Source: Lewinellaceae bacterium | GTDB taxonomy: Bacteria > Bacteroidota > Bacteroidia > Chitinophagales > Saprospiraceae | Assembly (NCBI GenBank): GCA_020636105.1 | Contig: JACJYL010000001.1 | Coordinates: forward strand, 1,426,001 to 1,490,000 | Direction of reading: 5' to 3' | DNA: 64,000 nucleotides | In this document: positions 1-9,120 of the stretch, in pieces | How the letters are laid out: every line of letters starts with the position of its first letter | Position numbering within the stretch: the stretch's first letter is position 1 | Position numbers and translations under genes: made by a program | Notes under the pieces: model-generated | What the model was told of the DNA's origin: nothing | The model's database searches: none | The model's input: only the letters and a program-made list of their open reading frames with translations

Positions 1-1519
1 GATCATTTACATAATCCGGCCCACGCCATGCTTTTAGTTTTATTTCACCCACATGCTGGTCATCATTCCCTGCAAGCGGATCACCAATATTTACCAATTC
101 GATGGCTCCTTCCACAAGTGGAATCCCCGCCGGATCATAACTTGGCAAAAACGGAGAGGAAGATTGTCCTCGAGCGGCCATGGATCGAATGGCGGATACG
201 GGTCGAAGGTAATCGTACCATCCCTTAATCCCCCATGCAGAAATAGCCACATCGTGCATCGTTCCCCCTAAAAGGAGGTATGCTTTGACATCCCATTCCA
301 GGTCATCGATTATTTCCCCCTGACCCCTGAATTTTTTCACCAAATCAGGATGATCATTGACATAATTGAGAATGGTAAACCAGTGGCCCGGAGGTGTTTC
401 GGAATTAGGACCGTCCGCCCAGAATTCTGCCAAAACGCGGCCATAATCTCCCCGTTTTACAATTTGAGGTTCGTAAGGCATCCCCGTTTTGGGATTGAGG
501 TCATACCCATGACCAATATCACCGCCATCCTGGTAATTATAAAAATCCCTTAACCCCTGTATGGTAGTTGGATAAGCATCCAAAGGAATATTACCAATGG
601 CGCCAGGAGAAATATCCCACATCGTATTATCATTTGGATCAAGGTGCCCGGACCAAACGGCCACCAAGGAAAAATTCCACATATATTCCTGTGACAGTCC
701 TCCCCCATCATCCTGGATGTAAGGCGGTGGTCCCGGATCATCATATACCCAATACAAATGGCCATCCCGATTGTGAATGGTTGCATCATCAATGGATAGA
801 GAAAATGGCGTGACATTGCCCCATTCCGGGCTTAAAAAAGCCGGTGTATTAAAAGGGATTACATTCCCAGACTGATCGATAAACACATCAAGGGTTAGTG
901 GTTGCCACCGATTCGGGTCCTCCATTACATTGGGCTCATCGGATAGCATGACCAAAGGGGCATTGACCGGCGCATAGTACTGATTGGCATAACCGTTCAA
1001 TTCATTGGACCCATCCTGAAAACCAAAATTGATGAGCTGGTTAGCGATATAGTTCCCCAGGCAGGCAGGCTGCCCTGTCGCATAATTCTGCGAAGTAAAC
1101 GTTTTATCATACCCCAACTGATCCATTAAATTATCATAAAGCCCGTACAGGTAAGCCGCTCCGGGTGAATTCTGGAACCTATGTCTCATCAGGCGATAAG
1201 CCGCATAACTAATGGCTTCTTCCCTGGCGGCCTGTACGTCCGCTGGTGTCGGAACACCATTAAAATTGCAGGTGTAATTACCCACTGTACGCCCCAGGAA
1301 AAATGGCCTTGCTTCCTCATCATAAGCCGCCCAGGCATCATACATAGCGGCCGAAACGTGGAAGAGGTTACGGGCATGAACCGTAGGTCTGGCAAAGTCA
1401 TTTCGAATGGACTCCAGCAATAATTCGTTCCATTCACGTGCCACAGAATGCTGTGCAAACACAACACTTTGCATCCCGGTCAACAAAAACAATAATAAAA
1501 AGTAAAATTTAAATTTCAT
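1..1519 (-). CDS. Vanadium-dependent haloperoxidase / PAP2-like exported protein (5' part, runs off left edge)
   Basis: An open frame runs from the ATG at 1519 leftwards to the window edge, giving the first 506 residues without a stop. The N-terminus is a signal peptide (basic MKFKFY, hydrophobic Leu/Phe run, cleavage near VFAQ). Residues 432-440 (KGWYDYLRP) fit the KX6RP motif of the PAP2 phosphatase/vanadium haloperoxidase superfamily, followed by VSAIR, typical of the haloperoxidase branch. Upstream, EFWADGPNSETPPGHW resembles the helical core of this family. The second half of the active site, with the vanadate-ligating His, would lie beyond position 1. Many Bacteroidota members also end in a T9SS sorting domain, which cannot be checked here. 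Oxidation of halides is possible; an acid-phosphatase role is the alternative. Confidence 0.72.
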   Translation of the reverse strand, partial: MKFKFYFLLLFLLTGMQSVVFAQHSVAREWNELLLESIRNDFARPTVHARNLFHVSAAMYDAWAAYDEEARPFFLGRTVGNYTCNFNGVPTPADVQAAREEAISYAAYRLMRHRFQNSPGAAYLYGLYDNLMDQLGYDKTFTSQNYATGQPACLGNYIANQLINFGFQDGSNELNGYANQYYAPVNAPLVMLSDEPNVMEDPNRWQPLTLDVFIDQSGNVIPFNTPAFLSPEWGNVTPFSLSIDDATIHNRDGHLYWVYDDPGPPPYIQDDGGGLSQEYMWNFSLVAVWSGHLDPNDNTMWDISPGAIGNIPLDAYPTTIQGLRDFYNYQDGGDIGHGYDLNPKTGMPYEPQIVKRGDYGRVLAEFWADGPNSETPPGHWFTILNYVNDHPDLVKKFRGQGEIIDDLEWDVKAYLLLGGTMHDVAISAWGIKGWYDYLRPVSAIRSMAARGQSSSPFLPSYDPAGIPLVEGAIELVNIGDPLAGNDDQHVGEIKLKAWRGPDYVND

Positions 1520-2033
1520 ACGCATTTTTTTATCGTTACCAAGATCAAATGGATTTCCGGAAAAAATAACAAATCCCGGGAATAATGAGTCCAGCAACTA
1601 TAAATACAGCTACTTAAAACACCTTTGCTTACCCGGAAAGTGAAATTTTGTGTTTTTTTGATTAGAGTCTGCAGAGTAGCCTTATTAACCACAAATTTTA
1701 AAAAAAGAAAGCAAAAAAGATTACTCTGAAATTTTTTACGGGAGATTTGCTTAATTGTTCCCTTTTCAGCACTTTATTTGCACTGAACTGCATATTTAAT
1801 GATTACTTTGGCAAAAATGAAATGAAATGGTAAAAAATCCTGCCATTAACAAAAGCTTTAACAATTTTGCTTTGCAGATTCTCTAAAAAACTCGCAAAAG
1901 ACGTAAACAAAAACCACTTAAAAACATTTAATTCTATTCAATCTCCTCCTCTTTTGTGATCTAAATAACACATCCCTAAACCCAGAATTACTATTTTTGC
2001 AAATAATTTAAATAAAACAATAAATAAGATATA
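1520..2033. other. AT-rich divergent intergenic region
   Basis: This 514-bp gap separates the leftward haloperoxidase-like gene from the rightward trxB, so it should hold both promoters. I see no supported ORF, RNA gene or strong hairpin. The only recognisable signal is the trxB -7 box at 1992-1999. Confidence 0.5.
1992..1999 (+). promoter_or_regulatory. Candidate -7 box of trxB
   Basis: TATTTTTG matches the Bacteroidota -7 consensus TAnnTTTG and lies 34 bp before the trxB ATG, implying a leader of about 25-30 nt. I do not see a clear -33 TTTG at the usual spacing, so this is moderate evidence only. Confidence 0.4.
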
Positions 2034-2978
2034 ATGGCAGACGCAACAGAACATGTAAAATGTTTGATAATCGGATCAGGACCTGCAGGTTATACCGCGG
2101 CAATTTATGCTGCGCGCGCCAATATGGGACCGGTTGTATATACGGGAAAAGATCCCGGCGGACAATTAATTATCACTACAGAAGTGGACAATTATCCCGG
2201 TTATCCTGATGGAGTTATGGGTCCTCAAATGATGGAGGATTTCCGCAAGCAGGCAGAGCGCTTCGGCACCCAGGTAAGATACGATATGATCAATAAAGTT
2301 GATTTTACCGGCCCGGTGCATAAAGTATGGACCGAGGGCGGTGTTGAGGTTCATGCCGATACGGTAATCATTTCAACAGGCGCCAGTGCCAAATGGCTTG
2401 GTATCGAATCCGAGCAAAAATTAATGAACAAAGGGGTATCTGCCTGTGCTGTTTGTGATGGATTTTTCTTCCGTGGCCAGGAAGTAGTGATCGTCGGTGG
2501 CGGGGACACCGCTTGTGAAGAGGCTTCCTACCTGGCAAAATTATGCCCGAAAGTACATATGCTCGTCAGACGTGATGAATTGCGCGCTTCGAAGATTATG
2601 CAAAAGCGTGTGATGAATATGGAAAACATTGAGATTCACTGGAATACTGAAGCATTGGAGGTCCTTGGAGAAGAAGAAGTAGAAGGAGTAAAAGTCTTTA
2701 ATAACAAGACCAAAGAAACTTCTGAAATTGCCGCCAGTGGTTTTTTTGTCGCCATAGGCCACCAACCGAATACAGGAATTTTTGCTGAATGGCTGGACAG
2801 GGATGAAATCGGTTACCTCAAAGTAAAACCCGGAACCACTCATACCAAAATTGAAGGCGTATTCGTAGCAGGAGATGCACAGGACAAGGTCTACCGCCAG
2901 GCGGTCACTGCCGCCGGCACCGGATGTATGGCAGCCCTGGATGCAGAAAGGTATCTTACGGAGAATGAAATCATTTAA
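2034..2978 (+). CDS. trxB: Thioredoxin-disulfide reductase
   Basis: This flavoenzyme passes electrons from NADPH to thioredoxin in the cytoplasm. The 314 residues equal the usual bacterial TrxB length. An FAD-binding GSGPAGYTAA motif lies at 14-23, the redox-active CAVC pair at Cys138/Cys141, an NADPH-binding GGGDTACEEA motif after it, and a C-terminal FAD site (GVFVAGDAQDKVYRQ). The ATG at 2034 is followed directly by the beta strand carrying the FAD motif, so the start is secure. It is monocistronic: a long gap precedes it and the aldolase gene has its own promoter box. Confidence 0.96.
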   Translation: MADATEHVKCLIIGSGPAGYTAAIYAARANMGPVVYTGKDPGGQLIITTEVDNYPGYPDGVMGPQMMEDFRKQAERFGTQVRYDMINKVDFTGPVHKVWTEGGVEVHADTVIISTGASAKWLGIESEQKLMNKGVSACAVCDGFFFRGQEVVIVGGGDTACEEASYLAKLCPKVHMLVRRDELRASKIMQKRVMNMENIEIHWNTEALEVLGEEEVEGVKVFNNKTKETSEIAASGFFVAIGHQPNTGIFAEWLDRDEIGYLKVKPGTTHTKIEGVFVAGDAQDKVYRQAVTAAGTGCMAALDAERYLTENEII

Positions 2979-3125
2979 TTTCCAAATTCCCATTTACAAG
3001 GGATGAAATAGTTTTATATAAAACTGATTTCCAGCGATTTAAATGCATTCTATTTATGCTATTTAAATTCGTTTTTTATTGGTCAACTTTTTTTAAAAGA
3101 CCGCTGATTTCATGTACATTTTTTT

Positions 3126-3133
3126 TACATTTG
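3126..3133 (+). promoter_or_regulatory. Candidate -7 box of the class II aldolase gene
   Basis: TACATTTG fits TAnnTTTG and lies 46 bp before the ATG at 3179. This placement supports 3179 as the start rather than upstream in-frame non-ATG codons, which fall before the promoter. Confidence 0.45.
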
Positions 3134-3178
3134 TACGAATTGAAATTAGAGGTCTTTTTTAAATTTAAAACAGATATT

Positions 3179-4255
3179 ATGTCTAAAAATACCAAATTCC
3201 GTAAAGGAGTTTTACATGGTGACGAAGTAACAGAGTTATTAAACTATGCGAATGAGCATAATTTTGCAATACCTGCAGTCAATTGCATCGGTACGGACAC
3301 TGTCAATGCCGCTATGGAAACGGCGGCCGCGGTTAACTCTCCTGTAATCATTCAATTATCCAATGGCGGTGGCGTATTTTACGCCGGTAAAGGCCTGAGT
3401 AACGAAAACCAGCAAGCAGCCGTTCTCGGATGCGTTTCAGCGGCAAAACATGTTCATGAACTGGCTGAAGCCTATGGCGTAACCGTTATCATGCACACTG
3501 ACCACTGTGCCAGGAAATTGCTTCCATGGATTGATGGATTGATCACTGAAGGTGAAAAATTTTATGCCAAGAAAGGTTATCCATTATACAGCTCTCACAT
3601 GATCGATCTTTCTGAAGAACCTATCGAGGAAAACGTCGAAACCTGTGTTGAATACTTAAAACGTATGGATAAAATAGGCATGACCCTCGAGATCGAGCTG
3701 GGGGTTACAGGTGGTGAAGAAGATGGTGTTGACAATTCTGATGTCGATAGCTCACGCCTTTATACTCAGCCGGAAGAAGTAGCCTATGCTTATGAAAAAC
3801 TGTCTGCTGTAAGCAACCGTTTTACCATTGCTGCAGCATTCGGTAACGTACACGGCGTCTATAAGCCAGGGAATGTAACCCTGCGTCCCATTATCCTGAA
3901 AAATTCACAGGACTATGCCCAGAAGAAATTTAATACAGCACCCAATCCAATCAACTTCGTATTCCACGGAGGCTCAGGCTCTTCCCAGGAAGAAATTCGC
4001 GAGGCAGTTGAGTACGGCGCTGTAAAAATGAATATAGATACCGACACACAGTGGGCCTTCTGGGATGGTGTAAGGGAATATGAAGCCAAAAATCACGCTT
4101 ACCTCCAGGGCCAGATCGGGAATCCTGACGGTGATGATAAGCCAAACAAAAAATATTATGACCCACGTGCCTGGTTGCGCGCGGGAGAAAATACTTTTGT
4201 GGCAAGGTTGAAACAGGCTTTCGAAGACCTGAACTGTATCAACAGAAATGCATAA
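3179..4255 (+). CDS. fbaA: Class II fructose-bisphosphate aldolase
   Basis: The enzyme cleaves fructose-1,6-bisphosphate to glyceraldehyde-3-phosphate and dihydroxyacetone phosphate in glycolysis and the reverse in gluconeogenesis. From the ATG at 3179 the protein is 358 residues, matching the class IIA FbaA type (about 359 residues in E. coli). Zinc-site and active-site segments are visible: MHTDHCARK, the glycine-rich GVTGGEEDGVDN loop, the His segment AAAFGNVHGVYKPGN, and the phosphate-binding VFHGGSGSS and KMNIDTDTQWAFW. The reading frame extends upstream of 3179 but without family similarity. A strong terminator follows. Confidence 0.96.
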   Translation: MSKNTKFRKGVLHGDEVTELLNYANEHNFAIPAVNCIGTDTVNAAMETAAAVNSPVIIQLSNGGGVFYAGKGLSNENQQAAVLGCVSAAKHVHELAEAYGVTVIMHTDHCARKLLPWIDGLITEGEKFYAKKGYPLYSSHMIDLSEEPIEENVETCVEYLKRMDKIGMTLEIELGVTGGEEDGVDNSDVDSSRLYTQPEEVAYAYEKLSAVSNRFTIAAAFGNVHGVYKPGNVTLRPIILKNSQDYAQKKFNTAPNPINFVFHGGSGSSQEEIREAVEYGAVKMNIDTDTQWAFWDGVREYEAKNHAYLQGQIGNPDGDDKPNKKYYDPRAWLRAGENTFVARLKQAFEDLNCINRNA

Positions 4256-4606
4256 TTGAACTCTTTTTAGCTTTTCAAAAAAGTAACCCCGAATTTCGCC
4301 TGAGTGAAATTCGGGGTTCTTTTTGGGGGTTCCCCAATATCAATTACCAAATGTAGAATTTTGAAGTATTTCAACCTTCCTCTTTTTTAAAAAATCGTCC
4401 ATATAATCATTGAAATAAAATCAGGATACTTTATCTCCTGATATGATGCGCATTGCAGTGAAAATTTCATTATGAACGTGGAGGTCATCTTCCTATAAAA
4501 AAGGAATAATATATTGATTATGATATAATTATGATATAAAACAGGTTGAAAAACACTTCCGGTATTCAAAAAATCCGGCGTTTTTATTTGACCATTTTCA
4601 ACCCTG
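4256..4606. other. Convergent intergenic region between fbaA and dnaG
   Basis: Apart from the fbaA terminator this 351-bp gap is AT-rich. No ORF in it looks like a protein and I find no second hairpin with a T-tract on the minus strand for dnaG. Confidence 0.4.
4285..4323 (+). terminator. Rho-independent terminator of fbaA
   Basis: A perfect 13-bp stem (AACCCCGAATTTC at 4285-4297 with its complement at 4306-4318) and an 8-nt loop are followed by CTTTTT. It starts 30 bp after the aldolase stop codon. Confidence 0.85.
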
Positions 4607-6670
4607 TTATTTCACGACTACAATTCCGAGGGATTTGGCTAATTCTGTCCGGATTTTATCCAGTTTCAATTGTACGTGCAAATATTTGACTGATTCATCG
4701 TGTTGCCCGGAATCGCTGAGTTCTTTGATCTTTTTTCTGTTCTTTTCACAAATTCGGGTAATTTTCCTCAAACGAAAATGCATCAGGACTTTGGAACTTT
4801 CTTCAATAAAATTCGCATCGGGTTGTTTTTGGTTCAAAAAAATTTCAAACCTGTTTCCCCAATTTTCACTAAATTCATAAGGAGAAGACATTAAATTAAC
4901 GCTGAGCACCTGAATTTTAGGGTTCTCATGGTTGATAAAAACCTGGGAAGTGATCGGTTTATTTTTTGCCAGCATTTCCTGGCATTCATGGGCAATAAGC
5001 TTATAGAGCTGATTGTCAAATTCATCGATCACATCCTCTATATTATGAAGCAGGTATTCGGCTACGGTAATGTTCTCTTCCTTGTCAAATATTTCCCCCC
5101 CTGAAGAGATGAGGAGCCGCACAATGTCCTTCTCCTGGAATTCATCTCCTACTATCCCCTCCTTCCTCTTTTGCTCCGGGATGAAAACAGGAGGTTCCTC
5201 CCCCATTCCAAACCCTTCTTCATAACCATATCCCGGGTCTTCAGATGGAAATCCGGGCTCCATGGTTGGAAAACTTCCATCATCGGGAGGGGGAGTTTCT
5301 GTTGGGGCCTGCCGGTCGGCCTGCCGTTGTTCCCGACGTCTGTCCAGCTCCCTTTCCTGTTGGCGTCGTTTCATCTGAGAAGATACCGTTTTATTGGTTT
5401 CATTGATGAGGAGATTTTCATCCACTTCAAACAACCGGGAACACTCTTTTACAAATAGGGAACGCTTCAACGGATCGGGGACGCGTGCGATGCTATGCAC
5501 AATTTCTTTGATCAACCCTGCTCTTTTAATCGGATCGTTCCCTGCTTCTTTCAATAACAGGTCTGCTTTGAAAAGAATAAAATCCTTGGCTTCCGGTCCG
5601 TTGATGTAATCCAAAAAGGCTGTAGTTCCGGCTTTTTTCAGGTAGGAATCCGGATCTTCTCCCTCGGGAAGGATGACCACCCGAATATTCAGATCCTGCT
5701 CCAGCAACATATCCACGCCTCTTAGAGCTGCCTTTATTCCGGCATTATCCCCGTCAAAAAGTATTTTGACATTGGGGCTATATCTTTTGATCAAACGAAT
5801 CTGCTCCACCGTCAGGGAAGTTCCTGAGGAAGCCACCACATTTTCTATGCCGGCCTGGTGCAGAGAAATCACATCGGTATAACCTTCCACCAAAATGCAT
5901 TCATCCTGTTTACGGATGGCCGTTTTGGCAAAATAAGCGCCGTATAGAACGTTACTCTTGTGATAAATTTCAGTCTCCGGAGAGTTAATGTATTTAGGTG
6001 CCTTGACATCCTTTGCCATTATTCGTCCGGCCAGAGCCACCACCTTTCCCGAAAGATTGTGGATGGTAAACATCACCCTGTTTCGGAAAAAATCACCGCC
6101 ATATTGAGTGCTCAGTCCCAGTTTTTTCAACAATTCAAGATTGTACGAAGCATTGACTGCCGTTAAAGTAAACTGATCCTTGCTGTCAGGAGCATATCCC
6201 AATCCGAATTTTTTGATCGTTTCCTCGCGAAAACCACGTTCCTTGAAGTAACTCAGGCCAATGCTTTTGCCCATATCGGTTTCAAAGAGTTGATTTTGAT
6301 AAAAGTCTTTGGCAAACTGGTTGACGAGGAACAAACTGTCTGCTTGTTGTTGCTTAAGCCTTTCCTCAGGGGATACTTCTGTTTCCTCGATCTCGATGCC
6401 ATACTTGCCGGCCAGATGACGCAAGGCCTCGGGAAAGGTAAATTGTTCGTGCTCCATCAAAAACTGAACAGGGTTACCTCCTTTGCCGCAACCGAAACAT
6501 TTATAAATATTTTTGGCCGGGGAAACGGTGAAGGAAGGGGTCTTTTCATTGTGAAACGGACACAAGCCAATCATGTTGACGCCGCGACGCTTCAAACTTA
6601 CATAATCCTGGATCACTTCCTCTATTTTAGCGGTCTCCAGGATTTCCTGTACTGTCTTTTCTGATATCAA
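4607..6670 (-). CDS. dnaG: DNA primase
   Basis: DnaG makes the RNA primers for replication. At 687 residues it is slightly longer than the E. coli enzyme. A CHC2-type zinc finger uses Cys37, His40, Cys58 and Cys61 (CPFH ... CFGC). The catalytic core follows, with the TOPRIM signature EGYTDVISLHQAG and the metal-binding LFDGDNAGIKAA. A low-complexity Gln/Arg then Pro/Glu-rich linker (about residues 430-520) separates the core from the C-terminal helicase-interaction domain. The start is a TTG at 6670: the frame has a stop just upstream at 6674-6676, and MISEKTV aligns with the conserved DnaG N-terminus, so a rare start codon may keep expression low. It lies 147 bp downstream of ftsE on the same strand. 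Confidence 0.96.
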   Translation of the reverse strand: MISEKTVQEILETAKIEEVIQDYVSLKRRGVNMIGLCPFHNEKTPSFTVSPAKNIYKCFGCGKGGNPVQFLMEHEQFTFPEALRHLAGKYGIEIEETEVSPEERLKQQQADSLFLVNQFAKDFYQNQLFETDMGKSIGLSYFKERGFREETIKKFGLGYAPDSKDQFTLTAVNASYNLELLKKLGLSTQYGGDFFRNRVMFTIHNLSGKVVALAGRIMAKDVKAPKYINSPETEIYHKSNVLYGAYFAKTAIRKQDECILVEGYTDVISLHQAGIENVVASSGTSLTVEQIRLIKRYSPNVKILFDGDNAGIKAALRGVDMLLEQDLNIRVVILPEGEDPDSYLKKAGTTAFLDYINGPEAKDFILFKADLLLKEAGNDPIKRAGLIKEIVHSIARVPDPLKRSLFVKECSRLFEVDENLLINETNKTVSSQMKRRQQERELDRRREQRQADRQAPTETPPPDDGSFPTMEPGFPSEDPGYGYEEGFGMGEEPPVFIPEQKRKEGIVGDEFQEKDIVRLLISSGGEIFDKEENITVAEYLLHNIEDVIDEFDNQLYKLIAHECQEMLAKNKPITSQVFINHENPKIQVLSVNLMSSPYEFSENWGNRFEIFLNQKQPDANFIEESSKVLMHFRLRKITRICEKNRKKIKELSDSGQHDESVKYLHVQLKLDKIRTELAKSLGIVVVK

Positions 6671-6700
6671 ATTTTATATGTTTACAAAAACCAAACGTTT

Positions 6701-6814
6701 ATGGAACGCGGATGGAACGGGTTTTACGGGTTTCAACGGATTTTTATCTGTTTCTATCCGTCCTATCCGTTTCATCAGTGTTCTATCCTCTTCAACCAGC
6801 AACCAGCAACCAGC
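6701..6814. repeat. Degenerate 9-bp and 7-bp tandem arrays between ftsE and dnaG
   Basis: Positions 6701-6788 are a run of loosely 9-bp units of the type ACGGATAGA / AAACCCGTA (read on the minus strand). Positions 6791-6814 are heptads of the AGCAACC type. The same two sequence families recur at 17118-17350 and, for the heptads, at 27189-27328 and 35521-35593. The array fills nearly the whole ftsE-dnaG gap. Confidence 0.65.
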
Positions 6815-6817
6815 CCC

Positions 6818-7507
6818 CTAAAGCCTCACCTCCTCTTCATTAATAATTCTTCCGTTGATACATCGAATGATGGCAGCCGGAAAATTTTCCAGAATGCGGT
6901 AATCATGCGTGGCAAACAAAATGGCTGTATTCTGTTCTTCAGCCAGTTTTCTCATCAGGATCAGCAGTTCATCGGAGGTTTCCGGATCCAGGTTCCCGGT
7001 AGGCTCATCGGCAATAATCAGTTCAGGGTTATTGAGCAATGCCCTGGCGATCACCACCCGCTGCTGCTCTCCCCCTGACAATTGATGCGGCATTTTGTCT
7101 ATTTTATCCTGTAACCCAACATAACTCAACGCCTCATCCACCTTGGAGTTCATCTCCCATTTGTCTTGCCAATCTGTCGCGCGCAGCACAAAAAGTAAAT
7201 TTTCCGCCACGGTCCTGTCGGACAATAAATTAAAGTCCTGGAAAACGATTCCGAGTTTCCTTCTCAAAAAAGGAATATTGTGGCGGTCCAGCTTACTCAG
7301 GTCAAAACCGGCAACCTGCCCTCGGCCTTCTGTCAAAGGCAAGTCCCCGTATAACGTTTTTAGCAAACTGGATTTACCACTCCCCGTTTTTCCAATGAGG
7401 TATGCAAATTCCCCCTTTGAGATGCGCAGGTTGACTTCCCCAAGCACCTTCTGGCCTTTCTGGTAGATATTCGCATTGTCCAATTGTACGATCAGATTGT
7501 GTTGCAT
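6818..7507 (-). CDS. ftsE: FtsE-type ABC transporter ATPase
   Basis: FtsE is the ATPase of the FtsEX complex, which couples the divisome to peptidoglycan hydrolase activation at the inner membrane. The 229-residue protein is a single nucleotide-binding domain: Walker A GKTGSGKSS near residue 40, Q-loop VFQDFNLLSDRTVAENL, ABC signature LSGGEQQRV, Walker B LIIADEPTGNLD and the switch His in FATHDYRIL. These segments match FtsE better than LolD. No ftsX gene is adjacent; dnaG follows on the same strand. LolD-like function is the main alternative. Confidence 0.85.
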   Translation of the reverse strand: MQHNLIVQLDNANIYQKGQKVLGEVNLRISKGEFAYLIGKTGSGKSSLLKTLYGDLPLTEGRGQVAGFDLSKLDRHNIPFLRRKLGIVFQDFNLLSDRTVAENLLFVLRATDWQDKWEMNSKVDEALSYVGLQDKIDKMPHQLSGGEQQRVVIARALLNNPELIIADEPTGNLDPETSDELLILMRKLAEEQNTAILFATHDYRILENFPAAIIRCINGRIINEEEVRL

Positions 7508-7732
7508 TTTTTTTGATTGCTTCTATAGCCGACGAAATCTATTTCAAACAGGATTTCATTCAGGAAAAAAGATCTTATGGAGATTTTTTTATTACTTCGC
7601 TTTTTTTAACCTGATAGATTTTAATTTCTAAAACAAAGATTTTCCACAAAGTTATTCCTTACGGTCTCAAAAATAGGGAAACTGAATGAGAATTACTAAA
7701 TTTCGACTTTGGATAAAAGTTATGCCCGAATC

Positions 7733-8518
7733 ATGCAGCAAAAAATCGTTTTAATCGGCGCAGGAAATATGGGATATCACCTGGGGAACCAGCTCTACAA
7801 ATGTAATGCAGGGTTATGCCAGATTTACAGCCGCACCCGGGAAAAGGCCCGTCGGCTTTCTGAGCAAACGGAGAACATTCCTTATGTAACGAGCCTGGAA
7901 GATATCAGGAACGATGCCGATCTTTACATCGTAGCCGTTAAAGACGATGCCATTATTGAGGTGGCAGCGCAACTGGAAGTTCTTGGGGCATCGGGCAAGT
8001 TGATCGTACATACTTCCGGAGTGACTTCTTCCGATGTTTTTGCCCCCTGGTTTTCCAGGTATGGAGCCTTTTATCCTTTTCAAAGTTTCTCCATTGACAG
8101 GAAGCTGTCTTTTTCCGAGATTCCCATATGTTATTACGCCAATAATGAGCAGGATACCCTCTTTTTGAAATCCATTGGTGAGCAGTTAAACTGCAAAACT
8201 TATCCCATCAACGACAGAGAAAGGGCCATCCTCCATGTCAACGGGGTTTTTGTCAATAACTTCACGAACTATTTATACCAAATATCCTGGGACATTACCG
8301 AAAAAGAAGGGATTCCATTCGAATTATTGCGTCCTTTGATCCTGGAAACGGCACAAAAGGTAATGGATCACCCCCCCGGGCCTATGCAAACCGGACCGGC
8401 CATAAGGGGAGATAAAAAAAGTATGCACTTTCACCTCGATTACCTAAAACAATGGCCCGATTATAAAAAGGTTTACGAAGTATTGTCGGAAGGTATTTCT
8501 AAAACAAAAAATATTTAA
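7733..8518 (+). CDS. Rossmann-fold / DUF2520 domain protein
   Basis: The 261-residue protein starts with a dinucleotide-binding fold (KIVLIGAGNMGYHLG) and continues into an all-helical C-terminal half typical of DUF2520. This family resembles ketopantoate reductase and F420-dependent NADP oxidoreductases; its substrate is not known to me. The ATG at 7733 puts the GxGxxG motif near residue 8 as usual. An in-frame TTG at 7709 is a less likely start. The GNAT gene begins 14 bp downstream, so the two are probably co-transcribed. Confidence 0.8.
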   Translation: MQQKIVLIGAGNMGYHLGNQLYKCNAGLCQIYSRTREKARRLSEQTENIPYVTSLEDIRNDADLYIVAVKDDAIIEVAAQLEVLGASGKLIVHTSGVTSSDVFAPWFSRYGAFYPFQSFSIDRKLSFSEIPICYYANNEQDTLFLKSIGEQLNCKTYPINDRERAILHVNGVFVNNFTNYLYQISWDITEKEGIPFELLRPLILETAQKVMDHPPGPMQTGPAIRGDKKSMHFHLDYLKQWPDYKKVYEVLSEGISKTKNI

Positions 8519-8532
8519 AACTTCATTAAAAA

Positions 8533-9063
8533 ATGAACAACACAATTGATTCAGAAAATCTGACTTTAATTTGCGGCACTCGTGAAATTTTGGGGGAAGC
8601 CCTGAAAGGGGATGACTATTTAGCGGCAATCCTTCAGGCAAAAGTTCCGAAAAAATGGACCGAATTCGGAATGGTGGTGATCGGTTATGCGCTGGATATT
8701 ATTTCTGAGAATCCTTTGGAAGACAAATGGTGGACCTGGTTACCCATTCACAAAAAAGACAAAATTCTGATAGGAAGTTGCGGTTACAAAGGAAGTCCGG
8801 AAGACGGCATGGTGGAGATCGGGTATGAAATTATTGAGTCTTACCGGGAAAATGGTTATGGAACCGAAATTGCACAGGTATTAATCAAAAATGCCTTTGA
8901 CTACCCGGAAGTTAACATGGTTCAGGCCCATACCCTGGCGGAAAAAAATGCCTCAACCCGTATTTTGACCAAATGCGGATTGAAATGGGTGGAAGAAATT
9001 GAAGATGAAGAGGATGGATGGATATGGAGATGGATCATTGAAAGATCAGATTTTAAAGGTTAA
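8533..9063 (+). CDS. GNAT family N-acetyltransferase
   Basis: The 176-residue protein has the RimJ/RimL-like GNAT layout. GSCGYKG (beta-4 region) is followed by VEIGYEI and the acetyl-CoA pyrophosphate loop YRENGYGTEIAQVLI, which keeps the R/Q-x-x-G-x-G/A pattern. HTLAEKNASTRILTKCGL matches the conserved Asn-Ala-Ser end segment of the fold. It lies in a tight pair with the DUF2520 gene. The acceptor substrate cannot be read from the sequence; small molecules or protein N-termini are both possible. Confidence 0.85.
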   Translation: MNNTIDSENLTLICGTREILGEALKGDDYLAAILQAKVPKKWTEFGMVVIGYALDIISENPLEDKWWTWLPIHKKDKILIGSCGYKGSPEDGMVEIGYEIIESYRENGYGTEIAQVLIKNAFDYPEVNMVQAHTLAEKNASTRILTKCGLKWVEEIEDEEDGWIWRWIIERSDFKG

Positions 9064-9120
9064 AAAGGCGTCCGTTTCGAATGAGAAAATTTTCCACACC
9101 ACCGCTACTTTAATACCATT

